DNA of 64,000 nt from Duganella dendranthematis (GTDB lineage Bacteria > Pseudomonadota > Gammaproteobacteria > Burkholderiales > Burkholderiaceae_D), in NCBI RefSeq assembly GCF_012849375.1, contig NZ_CP051684.1, positions 1,178,001 to 1,242,000 of the forward strand, given 5' to 3'. Positions 34,961 through 45,000 of this stretch are shown here, piece after piece. Under the pieces are notes generated by a model. It ran no database searches. It was not told the origin of the DNA and worked only from the letters and a program-made list of their open reading frames with translations. Numbering within the stretch: the first letter of the stretch is position 1; each line of letters opens with the position of its first letter. The translations under genes and the position numbers were made by a program.

Positions 34961-35686
34961 ATGGCTGGACACAGCAAATGGGCCAACATCAAGCACAAAA
35001 AGGCAGCAACTGACGCGAAACGCGGCAAGATCTGGACTCGCCTGATCAAGGAAATCACCGTTGCTGCGCGCATGGGCGGCGGCGACATCACGTCGAATCC
35101 GCGCCTGCGCCTCGCCATCGACAAGGCGGCCGACGCCAATATGCCGAAAGATAACGTGCAGCGCGCGATCACCCGCGGCACCGGCGGCGAAGACGGCGCG
35201 GCCTACGAGGAAGTCCGCTACGAAGGCTACGGCGTCGGCGGCGCGGCGATCATCGTCGACTGCATGACCGACAACCGCGTGCGCACCGTGGCTGAAGTCC
35301 GCAACGCCTTCAACAAGAATGGCGGTAACATGGGCAACGAAGGCTCGGTGGCCTTCATGTTCAAGCACTGCGGCCAGTTCCTGTTCGCGCCGGGCACCAA
35401 TGAAGACGCACTGATGGAAGCGGCGCTGGAAGCCGGCGCCGAAGACGTGGTCACCGATGAGGAAGGCGGCATCGAAGTGCTGTGCGGCCCGCACGACTTC
35501 GCCGGCGTGAAAGACGCGCTGGAAGCCAAGGGCTTCAAGGCCGAAGTGGCCGAGATCATCATGAAGCCGGATGTCGAAATCGCCGTCAACGGCGACAACG
35601 CGATCAAGATGCAGAAACTGCTGGACGCGCTGGAAGCGCTGGACGATGTGCAGGAAGTGTATTCCAACACCCTGATTGAAGACTGA
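34961..35686 (+). CDS. yebC: YebC/PmpR-family protein
   Basis: A 241-residue protein with the invariant YebC start [20 protein letters not shown] and [19 protein letters not shown]. Members act as transcription regulators or help ribosomes through stalling motifs; which applies here is not visible. It is the first gene of the plus-strand housekeeping cluster running to rng, with purD 17 nt downstream. Confidence 0.96.
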   Translation: MAGHSKWANIKHKKAATDAKRGKIWTRLIKEITVAARMGGGDITSNPRLRLAIDKAADANMPKDNVQRAITRGTGGEDGAAYEEVRYEGYGVGGAAIIVDCMTDNRVRTVAEVRNAFNKNGGNMGNEGSVAFMFKHCGQFLFAPGTNEDALMEAALEAGAEDVVTDEEGGIEVLCGPHDFAGVKDALEAKGFKAEVAEIIMKPDVEIAVNGDNAIKMQKLLDALEALDDVQEVYSNTLIED

Positions 35687-35703
35687 GCGAAGACTGAGGG
35701 ATT

Positions 35704-36972
35704 ATGAAAATATTGGTAGTCGGCTCCGGCGGCCGTGAACATGCACTGGCCTGGAAACTGGCGCAGTCCGAGCGCATCCAGATGGTGTACGTGGCCCCAG
35801 GTAATGGCGGCACCGCGCGCGATTCGCGCCTGGTCAACGTCAACATCACCGACCTGCACGAGCTGGCGAACTTCGTCGAGAGCGAAGGCATCAGCCTGAC
35901 CGTGGTCGGCCCGGAGACCCCGCTGGCCGGCGGCATCGTCAACCTGTTCCGCGCGCGCGGCCTGAAAGTCTTCGGCCCAACGAAAGAAGCGGCGCAGCTG
36001 GAGTCGTCGAAAGACTTCGCCAAGGCGTTCATGCATCGCCACGGCATCCCGACCGCCAAGTACGAAACCTTCTCCGACGTCGCTCCGGCGCACGCCTACA
36101 TCGACGCCCATGGCGCACCGATCGTCATCAAGGCCGACGGCCTGGCCGCCGGCAAGGGCGTGGTGGTGGCGCTGTCGCTGGAAGAAGCGCACCAGGCAGT
36201 GGACGACATGCTGGCCGATAACCGCTTCGGCGACGCCGGCGCCCGCATCGTCATCGAAGAATTCCTGGCCGGCGAAGAAGCCAGCTTCATCGTCATGTGC
36301 GACGGCAAAAACATCCTGCCACTGGCCACCAGCCAGGATCACAAGCGCCTCAAGGACAACGACGAAGGCCCGAACACCGGCGGCATGGGCGCCTACTCCC
36401 CTGCCCCGATCGTGACGCCGGCAATGCACGCCCGCGTGATGCGCGAGATCATCAACCCGACCATCGCCGGCATGGCGAAGGACGGCATCGTCTTCACCGG
36501 CTTCCTGTACGCCGGCCTGATGATCGACGCCGCCGGCAATCCGCGCACGCTGGAATTCAACTGCCGCATGGGCGATCCGGAAACCCAGCCGATCATGTCG
36601 CGCCTGAAGACCGACCTGCTGGCGGTGATGGAACACGCCGTCAACGGCACGCTGGACCAGATCGAACTGGAATGGGACCGCCGCACCGCCGTCGGCGTGG
36701 TACTGGCCGCCGAAGGCTATCCGGACGCGCCGCTGAAAGGCGCCGTGATCGATGGCATCCCGGCCGAAACGCCGGAATCGGTGACCTTCCACGCCGGCAC
36801 CGCCGAAGTGGACGGCCAGCTGGTGGTGACCGGTGGCCGCGTGCTGTGCGCGGTCGGCCTGGGCGACAGCGTCAAGCTGGCGCAGAAGCAGGCTTACGAA
36901 GTGGTCGACCAGATCCACTTCGCCGGCATGCAGTGCCGCCGCGACATCGGCTGGCGTGGTCTGAAACACTAA
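35704..36972 (+). CDS. purD: Phosphoribosylamine-glycine ligase
   Basis: A 422-residue ATP-grasp enzyme of purine synthesis (GAR synthetase). Seen are [20 protein letters not shown], the ATP-grasp segment [37 protein letters not shown], and [14 protein letters not shown]. hemF begins one base after its stop, so the two are coupled. Confidence 0.98.
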   Translation: MKILVVGSGGREHALAWKLAQSERIQMVYVAPGNGGTARDSRLVNVNITDLHELANFVESEGISLTVVGPETPLAGGIVNLFRARGLKVFGPTKEAAQLESSKDFAKAFMHRHGIPTAKYETFSDVAPAHAYIDAHGAPIVIKADGLAAGKGVVVALSLEEAHQAVDDMLADNRFGDAGARIVIEEFLAGEEASFIVMCDGKNILPLATSQDHKRLKDNDEGPNTGGMGAYSPAPIVTPAMHARVMREIINPTIAGMAKDGIVFTGFLYAGLMIDAAGNPRTLEFNCRMGDPETQPIMSRLKTDLLAVMEHAVNGTLDQIELEWDRRTAVGVVLAAEGYPDAPLKGAVIDGIPAETPESVTFHAGTAEVDGQLVVTGGRVLCAVGLGDSVKLAQKQAYEVVDQIHFAGMQCRRDIGWRGLKH

Positions 36973-36973
36973 G

Positions 36974-37897
36974 ATGACCGTAACCGCCTCTTCACCGCAG
37001 CCGCAAGCCGTCAAGGCCTGGCTGCTCGACCTGCAAGCCCGCATCGTGCAGCGACTGGAAGTCATCGACGGCACGCCATTCCTGCGCGACGCGTGGCAGC
37101 GTCCTGAAGGCGGCGGCGGCATTTCGCGCCTGGTGGAAGAAGGCAATGTCATCGAGCGCGGCGGCGTCAATTTCTCGCATGTGCAGGGCGCCAAGCTGCC
37201 GCCGTCGGCGTCGGCCCACCGTCCTGACATCGGCGGCAATCCGTGGGAAGCCATGGGCGTGTCGCTGGTGATCCATCCGCGCAATCCGTACGCGCCGACG
37301 GTGCACATGAACGTGCGCTTCTTCAGCACCACCAACGCTGCCGGCGAGCCGGTATGGTGGTTCGGCGGCGGCATGGACCTGACGCCGTACTACGGCTTCA
37401 AGGACGACGCAAAGCATTTCCACCAGAGCTGCCATGACGCCCTCGCCCCGTTCGGCGCTGAGTTGCACGGCAAGTTCAAGCAATGGTGCGACGAGTATTT
37501 TTACCTGAAACACCGCCAGGAAGCGCGCGGCGTCGGCGGCATTTTCTTCGACGACCACAGCGCCGGCGGTTTCGAGCAAAGTTTCGCCATGACGCAAAGC
37601 GTCGGCGACGCCTTCCTCACCGCTTACCTGCCGATCCTGGAAGCGCGCAAGGACACGCCGTACGGCGAGCGCGAACGCGACTTCCAGGCTTACCGGCGCG
37701 GCCGCTATGTCGAATTCAACCTGGTATTCGACCGCGGCACGCTGTTTGGCCTGCAATCCGGTGGCCGCACCGAGGCCATCCTGATGTCGATGCCGCCGAT
37801 CGTCAAATGGCGCTATCGCTGGGAACCGGAAGACGGCACGCCGGAGGCGGCGCTGTACACCGACTTCCTGCCGCACCGCGACTGGCTTGCCGCATAA
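36974..37897 (+). CDS. hemF: Oxygen-dependent coproporphyrinogen III oxidase
   Basis: A 307-residue aerobic enzyme that converts coproporphyrinogen III to protoporphyrinogen IX in heme synthesis. Motifs include [33 protein letters not shown] and the catalytic C-terminal [20 protein letters not shown]. nadD starts one base after the stop. Confidence 0.98.
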   Translation: MTVTASSPQPQAVKAWLLDLQARIVQRLEVIDGTPFLRDAWQRPEGGGGISRLVEEGNVIERGGVNFSHVQGAKLPPSASAHRPDIGGNPWEAMGVSLVIHPRNPYAPTVHMNVRFFSTTNAAGEPVWWFGGGMDLTPYYGFKDDAKHFHQSCHDALAPFGAELHGKFKQWCDEYFYLKHRQEARGVGGIFFDDHSAGGFEQSFAMTQSVGDAFLTAYLPILEARKDTPYGERERDFQAYRRGRYVEFNLVFDRGTLFGLQSGGRTEAILMSMPPIVKWRYRWEPEDGTPEAALYTDFLPHRDWLAA

Positions 37898-37898
37898 G

Positions 37899-38558
37899 AT
37901 GGCATACCGCATCGCACTGCTGGGAGGCAGCTACGATCCGGTGCATCTAGGTCACGTCGCGCTGGGCGAATATTTCGCCGCGCTGCTGCAAGTCGACCAG
38001 TTGCGCGTGATCCCGACCGGACTGCCGTGGCAGAAAGCCACGCTGAAAGCATCGGCGCAGCAGCGCGCCGACATGCTGGGACTGGCGTTTGCCGGCCGCC
38101 CGTTCAGCGTCGCGGTCGACCTGCAGGAAATCGCGCGCGGCGCCCAGGGGCTGCCGACGTATTCCATCGACACGCTGCGCCAGATCCGCGCCGAACTGGG
38201 GCCGCAAGCCTCGATCAGTTTCCTGATGGGCGCCGACCAGCTGCAGCGGTTCGACTCTTGGCACGAATGGCAGTCGCTGTTCGGCTACGCGCATTTCTGC
38301 GTAGCGGCCCGTCCAGGCTATGACATGGCCACCGCCGGCTTGCCGCCAGCAGTGGCCGAGGCGTTTTCCAGCCGACTGGGAACGCCTGAACAAATCCGTA
38401 ACACGCCGCATGGTCTGACTTATCTGGCACAAGACTTCGCGGTGGATATTTCCGCCACCCAGATACGTGCGGCATTACAACGGGGGGAGAAGGCAGACTC
38501 GCTTATCCCGCCGCTAGTGCTAGACTATATTGAACAACATCATCTATACAAAAGCTAA
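37899..38558 (+). CDS. nadD: Nicotinate-nucleotide adenylyltransferase
   Basis: A 219-residue NaMN adenylyltransferase in NAD synthesis. The nucleotidyltransferase motif is LLGGSYDPVHLGHVAL, with YSIDTLRQIRAELG and the C-terminal DISATQIRAAL. ATG 37899 directly follows the hemF stop. Its stop codon shares one base with the rsfS start (TAATG). Confidence 0.97.
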   Translation: MAYRIALLGGSYDPVHLGHVALGEYFAALLQVDQLRVIPTGLPWQKATLKASAQQRADMLGLAFAGRPFSVAVDLQEIARGAQGLPTYSIDTLRQIRAELGPQASISFLMGADQLQRFDSWHEWQSLFGYAHFCVAARPGYDMATAGLPPAVAEAFSSRLGTPEQIRNTPHGLTYLAQDFAVDISATQIRAALQRGEKADSLIPPLVLDYIEQHHLYKS

Positions 38559-39238
38559 TGGACATCAAAAAACTGCAAACCCTGGTCGTTGACGCCCTCG
38601 AAGACGTCAAGGCCCAAGACATCGTCCTGTTCGACACGACCCACCTCACCAGCCTGTTCGACCGCATCGCCATCGCGTCCGGTACCTCGAATCGCCAGAC
38701 CAAGGCGCTGGCCGCCTCGGTGCGCGACAAGGTCAAAGCCGCCGGCGGCGAAGTCTATGGCATGGAAGGCGAGGACACCGGTGAATGGGTGCTGGTCGAC
38801 CTGGGCGACATCATCGTCCACATCATGCAAGCGCCGATCCGCGCCTACTACCGCCTGGAAGAGCTGTGGGGCGACAAGCCGGTGAAACTGGGCGCCGCCA
38901 AGCGCAAGAACACCGCCGAAGGTGAAGCCGCCGCCGAGCCGAAGAAAGTCAGCACCCACCTGGCCGCCGGCAAAAAAGCCGTGGAAGCCTCGCCAGTGGT
39001 CGAGAAAAAGGTCTCGGCACGCAAGCCTGCCGCCGCCAAAGCGACTACCGCGACCAAAAAAGCCGCCGCCAAGCCGGCCGCCGTCCCAGCCGGCAAGAAG
39101 ATCAAGGTCGGCGTGCCGAAGGCCACCGCCGCCGCCGTCAAGGCACTGAAGGCTTCCAAGCCAAAAGTCGCCAAGCCGAAGGCTGACGAAGCGCCGGTCA
39201 AAACCGTCATCAAGCGCATCAAAAAATCGGAAGAGTAA
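38558..39238 (+). CDS. rsfS: Ribosome silencing factor with Lys/Ala-rich C-terminal tail
   Basis: A 226-residue protein. Residues 1-110 are the RsfS domain (QDIVLFDTTHLTSLFDRI, GEDTGEWVLVDLGDIIVHIM) that binds L14 and blocks 30S joining when nutrients are poor. Residues about 115-226 are a basic, disordered tail dominated by Lys, Ala and Pro, resembling a histone-H1-like tail and nearly doubling the usual length. The rsfS-rlmH adjacency is conserved across many bacteria. Confidence 0.95.
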   Translation: MDIKKLQTLVVDALEDVKAQDIVLFDTTHLTSLFDRIAIASGTSNRQTKALAASVRDKVKAAGGEVYGMEGEDTGEWVLVDLGDIIVHIMQAPIRAYYRLEELWGDKPVKLGAAKRKNTAEGEAAAEPKKVSTHLAAGKKAVEASPVVEKKVSARKPAAAKATTATKKAAAKPAAVPAGKKIKVGVPKATAAAVKALKASKPKVAKPKADEAPVKTVIKRIKKSEE

Positions 39239-39244
39239 TCCGGC

Positions 39245-39715
39245 ATGCAGCTGATTATCGCTGCGGTCGGCCACAAGATGCCGGCCTGGATCGAAAGCGG
39301 CTACGCCGAGTATGTGAAGCGCATGCCGCCGGAACTGAAGATCGTGCTGAAAGAAATCAAGCCAGTCGAGCGTTCCGGCAGCAAGACCGCCGCCACCGCG
39401 ATGGCGCTGGAGCGCGAGCGCATCGAGGCGGCGCTGCCGAAATCGGTGCGCATCATCGCCCTCGATGAACGCGGCAAGGATTTGACGTCGGTCGGCCTGT
39501 CGCAGCAGCTGGAAACCTGGCAGCAGGATGGCCGCGACACCGCCTTCCTGATCGGCGGCGCCGACGGCCTCGATCCGGCGCTCAAGGCGCGCGCGGAAGG
39601 CTTGATCCGCATTTCCAGCATGACGCTGCCGCATGGTATGGTGCGGGTGATGCTGGCCGAGCAGCTGTACCGCGCCTGGACCATTACGCAGAACCACCCT
39701 TATCACCGCGTCTAA
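39245..39715 (+). CDS. rlmH: 23S rRNA (pseudouridine-1915-N3)-methyltransferase
   Basis: A 156-residue SPOUT-family methyltransferase modifying helix 69 of 23S rRNA. Knot motifs [11 protein letters not shown] and [20 protein letters not shown], and the ending HPYHRV, are typical. It lies six bases after rsfS. Confidence 0.97.
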   Translation: MQLIIAAVGHKMPAWIESGYAEYVKRMPPELKIVLKEIKPVERSGSKTAATAMALERERIEAALPKSVRIIALDERGKDLTSVGLSQQLETWQQDGRDTAFLIGGADGLDPALKARAEGLIRISSMTLPHGMVRVMLAEQLYRAWTITQNHPYHRV

Positions 39716-39725
39716 CAATAACCAT

Positions 39726-40346
39726 ATGAAACCGGTCGACAAGAAGATCTACCTTGCTTCCAAAAGCCCACGGCGGCGCGAGTTGCTGCGCCAGGTGGGC
39801 ATCGACTTTGAACTTCTGCTGCTGCGCAACGACGGCCCGCGCGGCGCCGACGTGACGGAAGAAGTGCTGCCCGGCGAAGCGCCGCTCGATTACGTGGCCC
39901 GCGTGGCCAGGGAAAAAGCCGTGTTCGCGGCCGACCTGGTGGTGCGCCGCCGCATGGCGCCGCGCCCGGTGCTGTCGGCCGACACCACCGTCACCATCGA
40001 TGGCGCCATCCTCGGCAAGCCGGCCAATCCGGCCGAAGCCACCGCCATGCTGCAACAACTGTCGGGCCGCACGCACCAGGTACTGACGGCGATTGCAGTG
40101 GAAGCAGCCGGCTTCTCGGCGCAGATCACGCAAGTATCGGATGTGCGCTTCGGCGTGCTGTCGCCGGCCGCCATCGCCGCCTATTGCGCCACCGCCGAAC
40201 CGTACGACAAGGCCGGCGCCTACGGCATCCAGGGACCGGCCGCGCAGTTCATCGAGCACATCGACGGCAGCCATTCCGGCATCATGGGCCTGCCCATCTA
40301 CGAAACGGTGCAACTGCTGCGCCAAGCCGGTTTGCCGCTCCCCTAA
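39726..40346 (+). CDS. Maf-family nucleotide pyrophosphatase
   Basis: A 206-residue Maf protein that hydrolyses dTTP/UTP or modified nucleotides to monophosphates. The substrate motif is LASKSPRRRELLRQVGI; the catalytic acidic residues lie in VLSADTTVTIDG and in AYGIQGPAAQFIEHIDGSHS. The residue after VSADT-type motif suggests the dTTP/UTP (YhdE) subgroup, but I am not certain. Ten bases after rlmH. Confidence 0.93.
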   Translation: MKPVDKKIYLASKSPRRRELLRQVGIDFELLLLRNDGPRGADVTEEVLPGEAPLDYVARVAREKAVFAADLVVRRRMAPRPVLSADTTVTIDGAILGKPANPAEATAMLQQLSGRTHQVLTAIAVEAAGFSAQITQVSDVRFGVLSPAAIAAYCATAEPYDKAGAYGIQGPAAQFIEHIDGSHSGIMGLPIYETVQLLRQAGLPLP

Positions 40347-40364
40347 ACCCGCAAGACAGATGCA

Positions 40365-40394
40365 GGGGTCTGACCCCGCACGGGGTCAGACCCC
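40365..40394. repeat. Perfect 13-bp palindrome in the maf-rng gap
   Basis: GGGGTCTGACCCC and its exact reverse complement GGGGTCAGACCCC separated by GCAC. Each arm is itself nearly self-complementary. No T-tract follows, so it is not a standard terminator; it resembles a dispersed intergenic repeat. Confidence 0.85.
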
Positions 40395-40444
40395 GCTGGC
40401 CGGTGCGGGTTGGCGGTCTGCACGCGCCCGTGTATGATCAGGGC

Positions 40445-41911
40445 ATGAACGAAGACATCCTGATCAACATCACCCCGCAGGAAACCCGCGTCGCCCTGAT
40501 CGTCCAGGGCGCAGTGCAGGAACTCCATATCGAGCGTACGCTCACGCGCGGCCTGGCCGGTAACGTGTATTCCGGCAAAGTGGTCCGCGTGCTGCCCGGC
40601 ATGCAATCCGCCTTTATCGACATCGGCCTGGAACGCGCCGCGTTTTTGCACGTGGCCGATATCTGGGAAGCCCGCCCGCACGATGGCGGCAACAACGCCA
40701 CCCCGACGCCAATCGAGAAGCTGCTGTTCGACGGCCAGGTGCTGACCGTACAGGTGATCAAGGACCCGATCGGCACCAAGGGCGCGCGCCTGTCGACGCA
40801 GATCTCGATCGCCGGCCGCATGCTGGTGTACCTGCCGCAGGATGGCCATATCGGCGTCTCGCAAAAAATTGAAAAGGAAGCCGAACGCGAAGCGCTGCGC
40901 ACGCGTTTGCAAAGCCTGCTGCCGAAGGATGAAAAAGGCGGCTACATCATCCGCACGCAGGCGGAAGAAGCCTCCGATCCGGACATCGCCGCCGATGTCG
41001 ACTACCTGCGCAAGACCTGGGCCGCGATCACCCACGGTGCCCGCACCAAGCCGGCCACCACGCTGCTGCACCAGGACTTGAGCCTGGCCCAGCGCGTGCT
41101 GCGTGACTTCGTGCAGGACGAAACCGCCACCATCCAGGTCGACTCGCGCGAGAACTATCTGAACCTGCAGGAATTCGGCCAGGCTTACACGCCGGGCGTG
41201 CTGCCACGGCTGCACCACTACACCGGCGAACGGCCGCTGTTCGACCTGTATGGCGTGGAAGAAGAAATTCTGCGCGCGCTGGGCCGGCGCGTGGACCTGA
41301 AATCGGGCGGCTATCTGATCGTCGACCAGACCGAAGCCATGACCACCATCGACGTCAACACTGGTGGCTTTGTGGGCGGACGCAATTTCGCCGATACGAT
41401 TTTCAAGACCAATCTGGAAGCGGCGCACGCGATCGCCCGCCAGCTGCGCTTGCGCAACCTGGGCGGCATCATCATCCTCGACTTCATCGACATGGAGAAC
41501 ACCGAGCACCGCAACGCCGTGCTGGGCGAGTTGAAGAAAGCGCTGTCGCGCGACCGCACCAAGGTCTCGGTCAGCAACTTCTCGGCGCTGGGGCTGGTGG
41601 AAATGACGCGCAAACGCACCCGCGAATCGCTGGCGCACATCCTGTGCGAACCATGCCCGGCCTGCCACGGCAAAGGTCAGGTGAAAACCTCGCGCACCAT
41701 TTGCTACGAAATCCTGCGCGAACTGCTGCGCGAAGCCAAGCAGTTCAATCCGCGCGAATTCCGCATCCTCGCCTCGCAGGAGGTGGTGGATATGTTCCTG
41801 GAAGAGGAATCCCAGCACCTGGCGATGCTGGGCGATTTCATCGGCAAGAAGATTTCACTGCAAGTGGAAACCGCCTACGACCAGGAACAGTACGACGTCA
41901 TTTTGATGTAA
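40445..41911 (+). CDS. rng: Ribonuclease G
   Basis: A 488-residue RNase E/G-family endonuclease for 16S rRNA 5' maturation and mRNA decay. Seen are NVYSGKVVRVLPGMQSAFID (S1 region), the catalytic core VDQTEAMTTIDVNTGGFVG, and the zinc-link CEPCPACHGKG. It lacks the long C-terminal scaffold of RNase E. Preceded by the strong palindrome at 40365. Confidence 0.96.
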   Translation: MNEDILINITPQETRVALIVQGAVQELHIERTLTRGLAGNVYSGKVVRVLPGMQSAFIDIGLERAAFLHVADIWEARPHDGGNNATPTPIEKLLFDGQVLTVQVIKDPIGTKGARLSTQISIAGRMLVYLPQDGHIGVSQKIEKEAEREALRTRLQSLLPKDEKGGYIIRTQAEEASDPDIAADVDYLRKTWAAITHGARTKPATTLLHQDLSLAQRVLRDFVQDETATIQVDSRENYLNLQEFGQAYTPGVLPRLHHYTGERPLFDLYGVEEEILRALGRRVDLKSGGYLIVDQTEAMTTIDVNTGGFVGGRNFADTIFKTNLEAAHAIARQLRLRNLGGIIILDFIDMENTEHRNAVLGELKKALSRDRTKVSVSNFSALGLVEMTRKRTRESLAHILCEPCPACHGKGQVKTSRTICYEILRELLREAKQFNPREFRILASQEVVDMFLEEESQHLAMLGDFIGKKISLQVETAYDQEQYDVILM

Positions 41912-41939
41912 CTACACACCGAACGTTTGTGGAGTCGCC

Positions 41940-42176
41940 ATGACCTCTTCCGCCCTTCCCCGCTGGCTGATGCTGCTGTGTCTTAGCGCCTGTGCGCCGG
42001 CCAAGCAGGAGGCGGCGCCGCCGGTCAGCGCCGCCAGCAATGGCAGCAATGGCAGCAACGCCCGCACTGCCTGCGGCGCCGCGCCGGCCGCGACCACCAC
42101 CGCCACCAGCAAGGTGCGCCACATTCCAGACGAGAACGACCCGTGCGCGGAGTCGCGCGGCCTGCCGTCGCGCTGA
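41940..42176 (+). CDS. Small predicted lipoprotein
   Basis: A 78-residue protein with a short signal and lipobox CLSAC, then an Ala/Ser/Asn/Thr-rich stretch and a charged end (HIPDENDPCAESRG). A GGAG site precedes ATG 41940. It may be the last gene of the rng transcript. No family recognised. Confidence 0.6.
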   Translation: MTSSALPRWLMLLCLSACAPAKQEAAPPVSAASNGSNGSNARTACGAAPAATTTATSKVRHIPDENDPCAESRGLPSR

Positions 42177-42179
42177 CAT

Positions 42180-42207
42180 AAAAAAAGCCGCGCGGCAGCG
42201 CGGCTTT
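42180..42207. terminator. Bidirectional intrinsic terminator
   Basis: AAAGCCGCGC-GGCA-GCGCGGCTTT, a 10-bp perfect stem, between the lipoprotein (+) and PEP-CTERM gene (-). Seven A bases on its left give a strong U-tract for minus-strand transcripts; the plus-strand U-tract is short. Confidence 0.88.
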
Positions 42208-42224
42208 CAATACCGTAAAAGCGC

Positions 42225-42764
42225 TTAGCTGCGGCGACGGCGTTGGGCCACGCCCGCCACCAGCGCCATGCCTGCCAGCAGCATCAAGATGCTCGATGGC
42301 TCCGGTACGGCCGTCACTGGCGTGCCCAGGATCTGGCCGCCGTAGTTGCCGCCGTTGAGCAGATAGGTGCCGGCCACATACAGGCCGTAGGTGCCGCTGC
42401 CCAACAGCCATGCGTCGCCGGTAACGGTGTTGGATTTGGTGGCGTCGACTGCGGCCACCACGTCGCCATCGCTGTAGGTGTAAATGAGGAAGCCGCCACC
42501 CAGGAAGTTGACGCCATCCGACTTGCCGCGCAACAGGGAGGTCAGCGTGACCGAGATGTACTGCGTATCGGGCACGTTGAAGATGAAGAAGTCTTCGAAC
42601 ATCTGGCCGGCCGCGTGCGCGGTGTCGGTCGAGCCGAGGAAGGTCCAGGTATTGTCGAAGTCGCCTGGTACGCCGATGTCTTTGTTGATAAAGGTGTCCG
42701 CATGGGCGGCGAAGGCGCTCATGGCCAGCGCGACGGTAACGATGAGTTGCTTGAAGAATTTCAT
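42225..42764 (-). CDS. FxDxF-type PEP-CTERM sorting-domain protein
   Basis: A 179-residue exported protein. It has a signal peptide (IVTVALAMSAFAAHA), the FxDxF motif in MFEDFFIFNVPDTQ, and a C-terminal sorting tag VPEPSSILMLLAGMALVAG followed by a basic run RRRRS. PEP-CTERM proteins are processed by exosortase and linked to extracellular polysaccharide in this group; no exosortase gene is in the window. Strong minus-strand terminator 18 nt downstream. Confidence 0.92.
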   Translation of the reverse strand: MKFFKQLIVTVALAMSAFAAHADTFINKDIGVPGDFDNTWTFLGSTDTAHAAGQMFEDFFIFNVPDTQYISVTLTSLLRGKSDGVNFLGGGFLIYTYSDGDVVAAVDATKSNTVTGDAWLLGSGTYGLYVAGTYLLNGGNYGGQILGTPVTAVPEPSSILMLLAGMALVAGVAQRRRRS

Positions 42765-42829
42765 GTGCTATCCATATCTAAAAGGTCAGGAAAAAGACGG
42801 CGGCCACCCGGGCGCCGTCCAGGTAGTGC

Positions 42830-44710
42830 TTACTTGAGGCCCAGCGCCTTGGCCAGCGCGTTCACGTCCAGCGAACCGAGGCCGGTGGCCGGGTTGTAGC
42901 TGGCGGTGGCTGGATAGAACTGGTTGGTGCCGGCGGTAATCGGCTTGAACGGCGATCCGGCGCCATAGCCGTAGGTCTTGAAGGCGCTGTACAGCTGCGG
43001 ATTGATCGGTCCGACGCGGCCGTTGATGCCGGCGCTGATCAGGGTCAGGATGCCGTTCAGCTGCGGCGAGACGAAGCTGGTGCCGCCCGAACCGGTCGAC
43101 CAGGCGCCGTTGACGTACACCGCATAACCGCTGTACGGGTCGGCATTGAGCGACACGTCCGGCAGGTTGCGGCCAGGGAGGTTGGCCGGGAGGTCGAGGT
43201 AGTCGCCATAGCCGGCGCCTTGGTCGAACACCGCGTTTTCGCACACCAGCGATTGCGCAGCGGCGGTTTTCTGCACTCCGGCCAGGTTCTTCTGGTACGA
43301 CGGCGCAGCGTAGACCGAGCTGACGCCGCCGCCGCCGCCTACGGCCAGGTAGCTGGCGTAGTACAGATCGGTACCGTAGTACTTGACGATGTAGTCTTTC
43401 TGGTAGTCCCAGCCCCAGGCGCGCTCGGTCGGCACGGTGACGGTGCCGTATTTACGCACGGCAGTATTCGGCAGCGTGGTGCCGCCGGCGGCCAGCACCA
43501 GCGGATCGGCGGCCGGGAAGTCGACCCCCAGCAGCGTGGTGCACGCCGGATATGGCAGCGAACGGTTGATATCGAACGCGCCGGCGTCGCCGGAGGCGGC
43601 GATCACCGGAATGCCTTGTGCGGCCGCCTGCTGGAATACGGCATGGAAGGCAGCGATAGTAGGATCGTCGAAATACACTTCCGGATTGCCCCAACTGACC
43701 GACAGCACGTCGACCAGGTTCTCGTCCACCGCTTGCGCAAACACGTCAATGAAGCCGGCGTCGGTATTCGGCGCCAGGTAAACGCGCAGCTTGGCGCCCG
43801 GCGCCACCCCGCCCGACTGCTGCACGTCCAGCGTGGTTTCGCCGGCGCCGTCCGAGCCCGGACCGTCCTGCGGACGCGGGCCGCCGTCGACCAGCACGTC
43901 GGTGATGCGCTTGCTGTCGACGCTCAGGCCGAGCTGGTTCCAGTAAGCGAAGGCGTCCGATTGCAGATAGCCGGCCAGCGTGGCGATGCCGATGGTCTTG
44001 CCGGCGCCGGTGATGCCGCGCGCGTACAGCGGATTGATGTTGTACTTGGCCGCCAGATCGGTGGTGGTGTACTGGCCCGGGGTGCCGCCGATGGCGCCCG
44101 CCACTTTCAGATTGACGTCGCCAGCCAGGGCGCCGGTGCGCGGCACGGCAGTCGAATGCTTGTTGAACAGCGCGCGGGTGCTGATGCCGTTGACCGCCTT
44201 CACGACCGACGCCAGCGCGGTCGGGATGGTGGGCGTGGTGGCGGCGGCCTGGAAGCGGTTACCCAGCAGCGAGTAGTTGTGCACGCTGGCGCCGAAGGCG
44301 GCGCTAATCTGGGCATTGGTGCCGGTGGCGGTGATCTGCAGGTTATTGCCAAACACCTTGTTGATCGTGAAGCCTTTGGACTTCAGGTAGCTGACGACGC
44401 TGGCCACCGATTCCGCGCTTTGGCCGTAGTTGGCGGCAAACTGCTGCGGGGTGATGAATTTGCGGAAGTTGGTGCTGGTCGGATCGGCCAGGCTAGCGAT
44501 GAACGTATCCAGCTGGTCGGCGTTGCGGACCGCCAGCGACAGCGAGATGGTCTTCACATCGGTCGAGGCGGCCAGACCGAGGTCGACGATCCGCGTATCG
44601 GCAGCGACGCGCGGTTTGGTCAGGGGAGTTGTACCCGGCAGAGTGATGGCCTGCGAGCTACCCGCTACGGCCGCGATGGCGGCACACACTATCAGAAGCT
44701 TAGTCTTCAT
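42830..44710 (-). CDS. S53 family secreted peptidase (sedolisin/kumamolisin type)
   Basis: A 626-residue exported acid serine peptidase with signal peptide, a pro-kumamolisin activation domain (about residues 30-180; KFITPQQFAANYGQSAESVA), and a catalytic domain. The Glu/Asp pair lies in GAGETTLDVQQSGG (near residue 290), the oxyanion Asp region is VDVLSVSWGNP, and the serine is in GSGGTSFVSPQ (near residue 545). The GTS motif normally reads SGTS; here it is GGTS. Confidence 0.93.
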   Translation of the reverse strand: MKTKLLIVCAAIAAVAGSSQAITLPGTTPLTKPRVAADTRIVDLGLAASTDVKTISLSLAVRNADQLDTFIASLADPTSTNFRKFITPQQFAANYGQSAESVASVVSYLKSKGFTINKVFGNNLQITATGTNAQISAAFGASVHNYSLLGNRFQAAATTPTIPTALASVVKAVNGISTRALFNKHSTAVPRTGALAGDVNLKVAGAIGGTPGQYTTTDLAAKYNINPLYARGITGAGKTIGIATLAGYLQSDAFAYWNQLGLSVDSKRITDVLVDGGPRPQDGPGSDGAGETTLDVQQSGGVAPGAKLRVYLAPNTDAGFIDVFAQAVDENLVDVLSVSWGNPEVYFDDPTIAAFHAVFQQAAAQGIPVIAASGDAGAFDINRSLPYPACTTLLGVDFPAADPLVLAAGGTTLPNTAVRKYGTVTVPTERAWGWDYQKDYIVKYYGTDLYYASYLAVGGGGGVSSVYAAPSYQKNLAGVQKTAAAQSLVCENAVFDQGAGYGDYLDLPANLPGRNLPDVSLNADPYSGYAVYVNGAWSTGSGGTSFVSPQLNGILTLISAGINGRVGPINPQLYSAFKTYGYGAGSPFKPITAGTNQFYPATASYNPATGLGSLDVNALAKALGLK

Positions 44711-45000
44711 TTGATCCCTTATCGGCTGGTATGAATGTCAATGAATGTGATGATTTTTGACACACCACTCTAGCATTCCGTTGTTGAAATTTATACATAT
44801 TTTCCCGAGCATTGATAGACGGAAAATCCGCATAGTTACAGGGATGCCAGTGTTTTTACTTGAAGGAAATTCATGATGTAGCGGGCGCCAGAGGGAAAAC
44901 GCGCGTGCTGCGGCTTGCAAGCGGGTAGCGAATGATTAAATGCGGCGCGACGCTAGCTGTTATAGATTTGATACAAATCGATACAAATGTTGTAGTTATG
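44711..45000. other. 290-nt AT-rich intergenic region
   Basis: No convincing gene. Lower GC than flanks; it probably holds the S53 peptidase promoter on the minus strand. A 60-codon minus-strand open frame here lacks coding character. Confidence 0.5.

Noticed and set aside
44738..44920. 60-codon minus-strand open frame in the S53 upstream gap
   Set aside because: AT-rich region, no ribosome binding site, no recognisable sequence.
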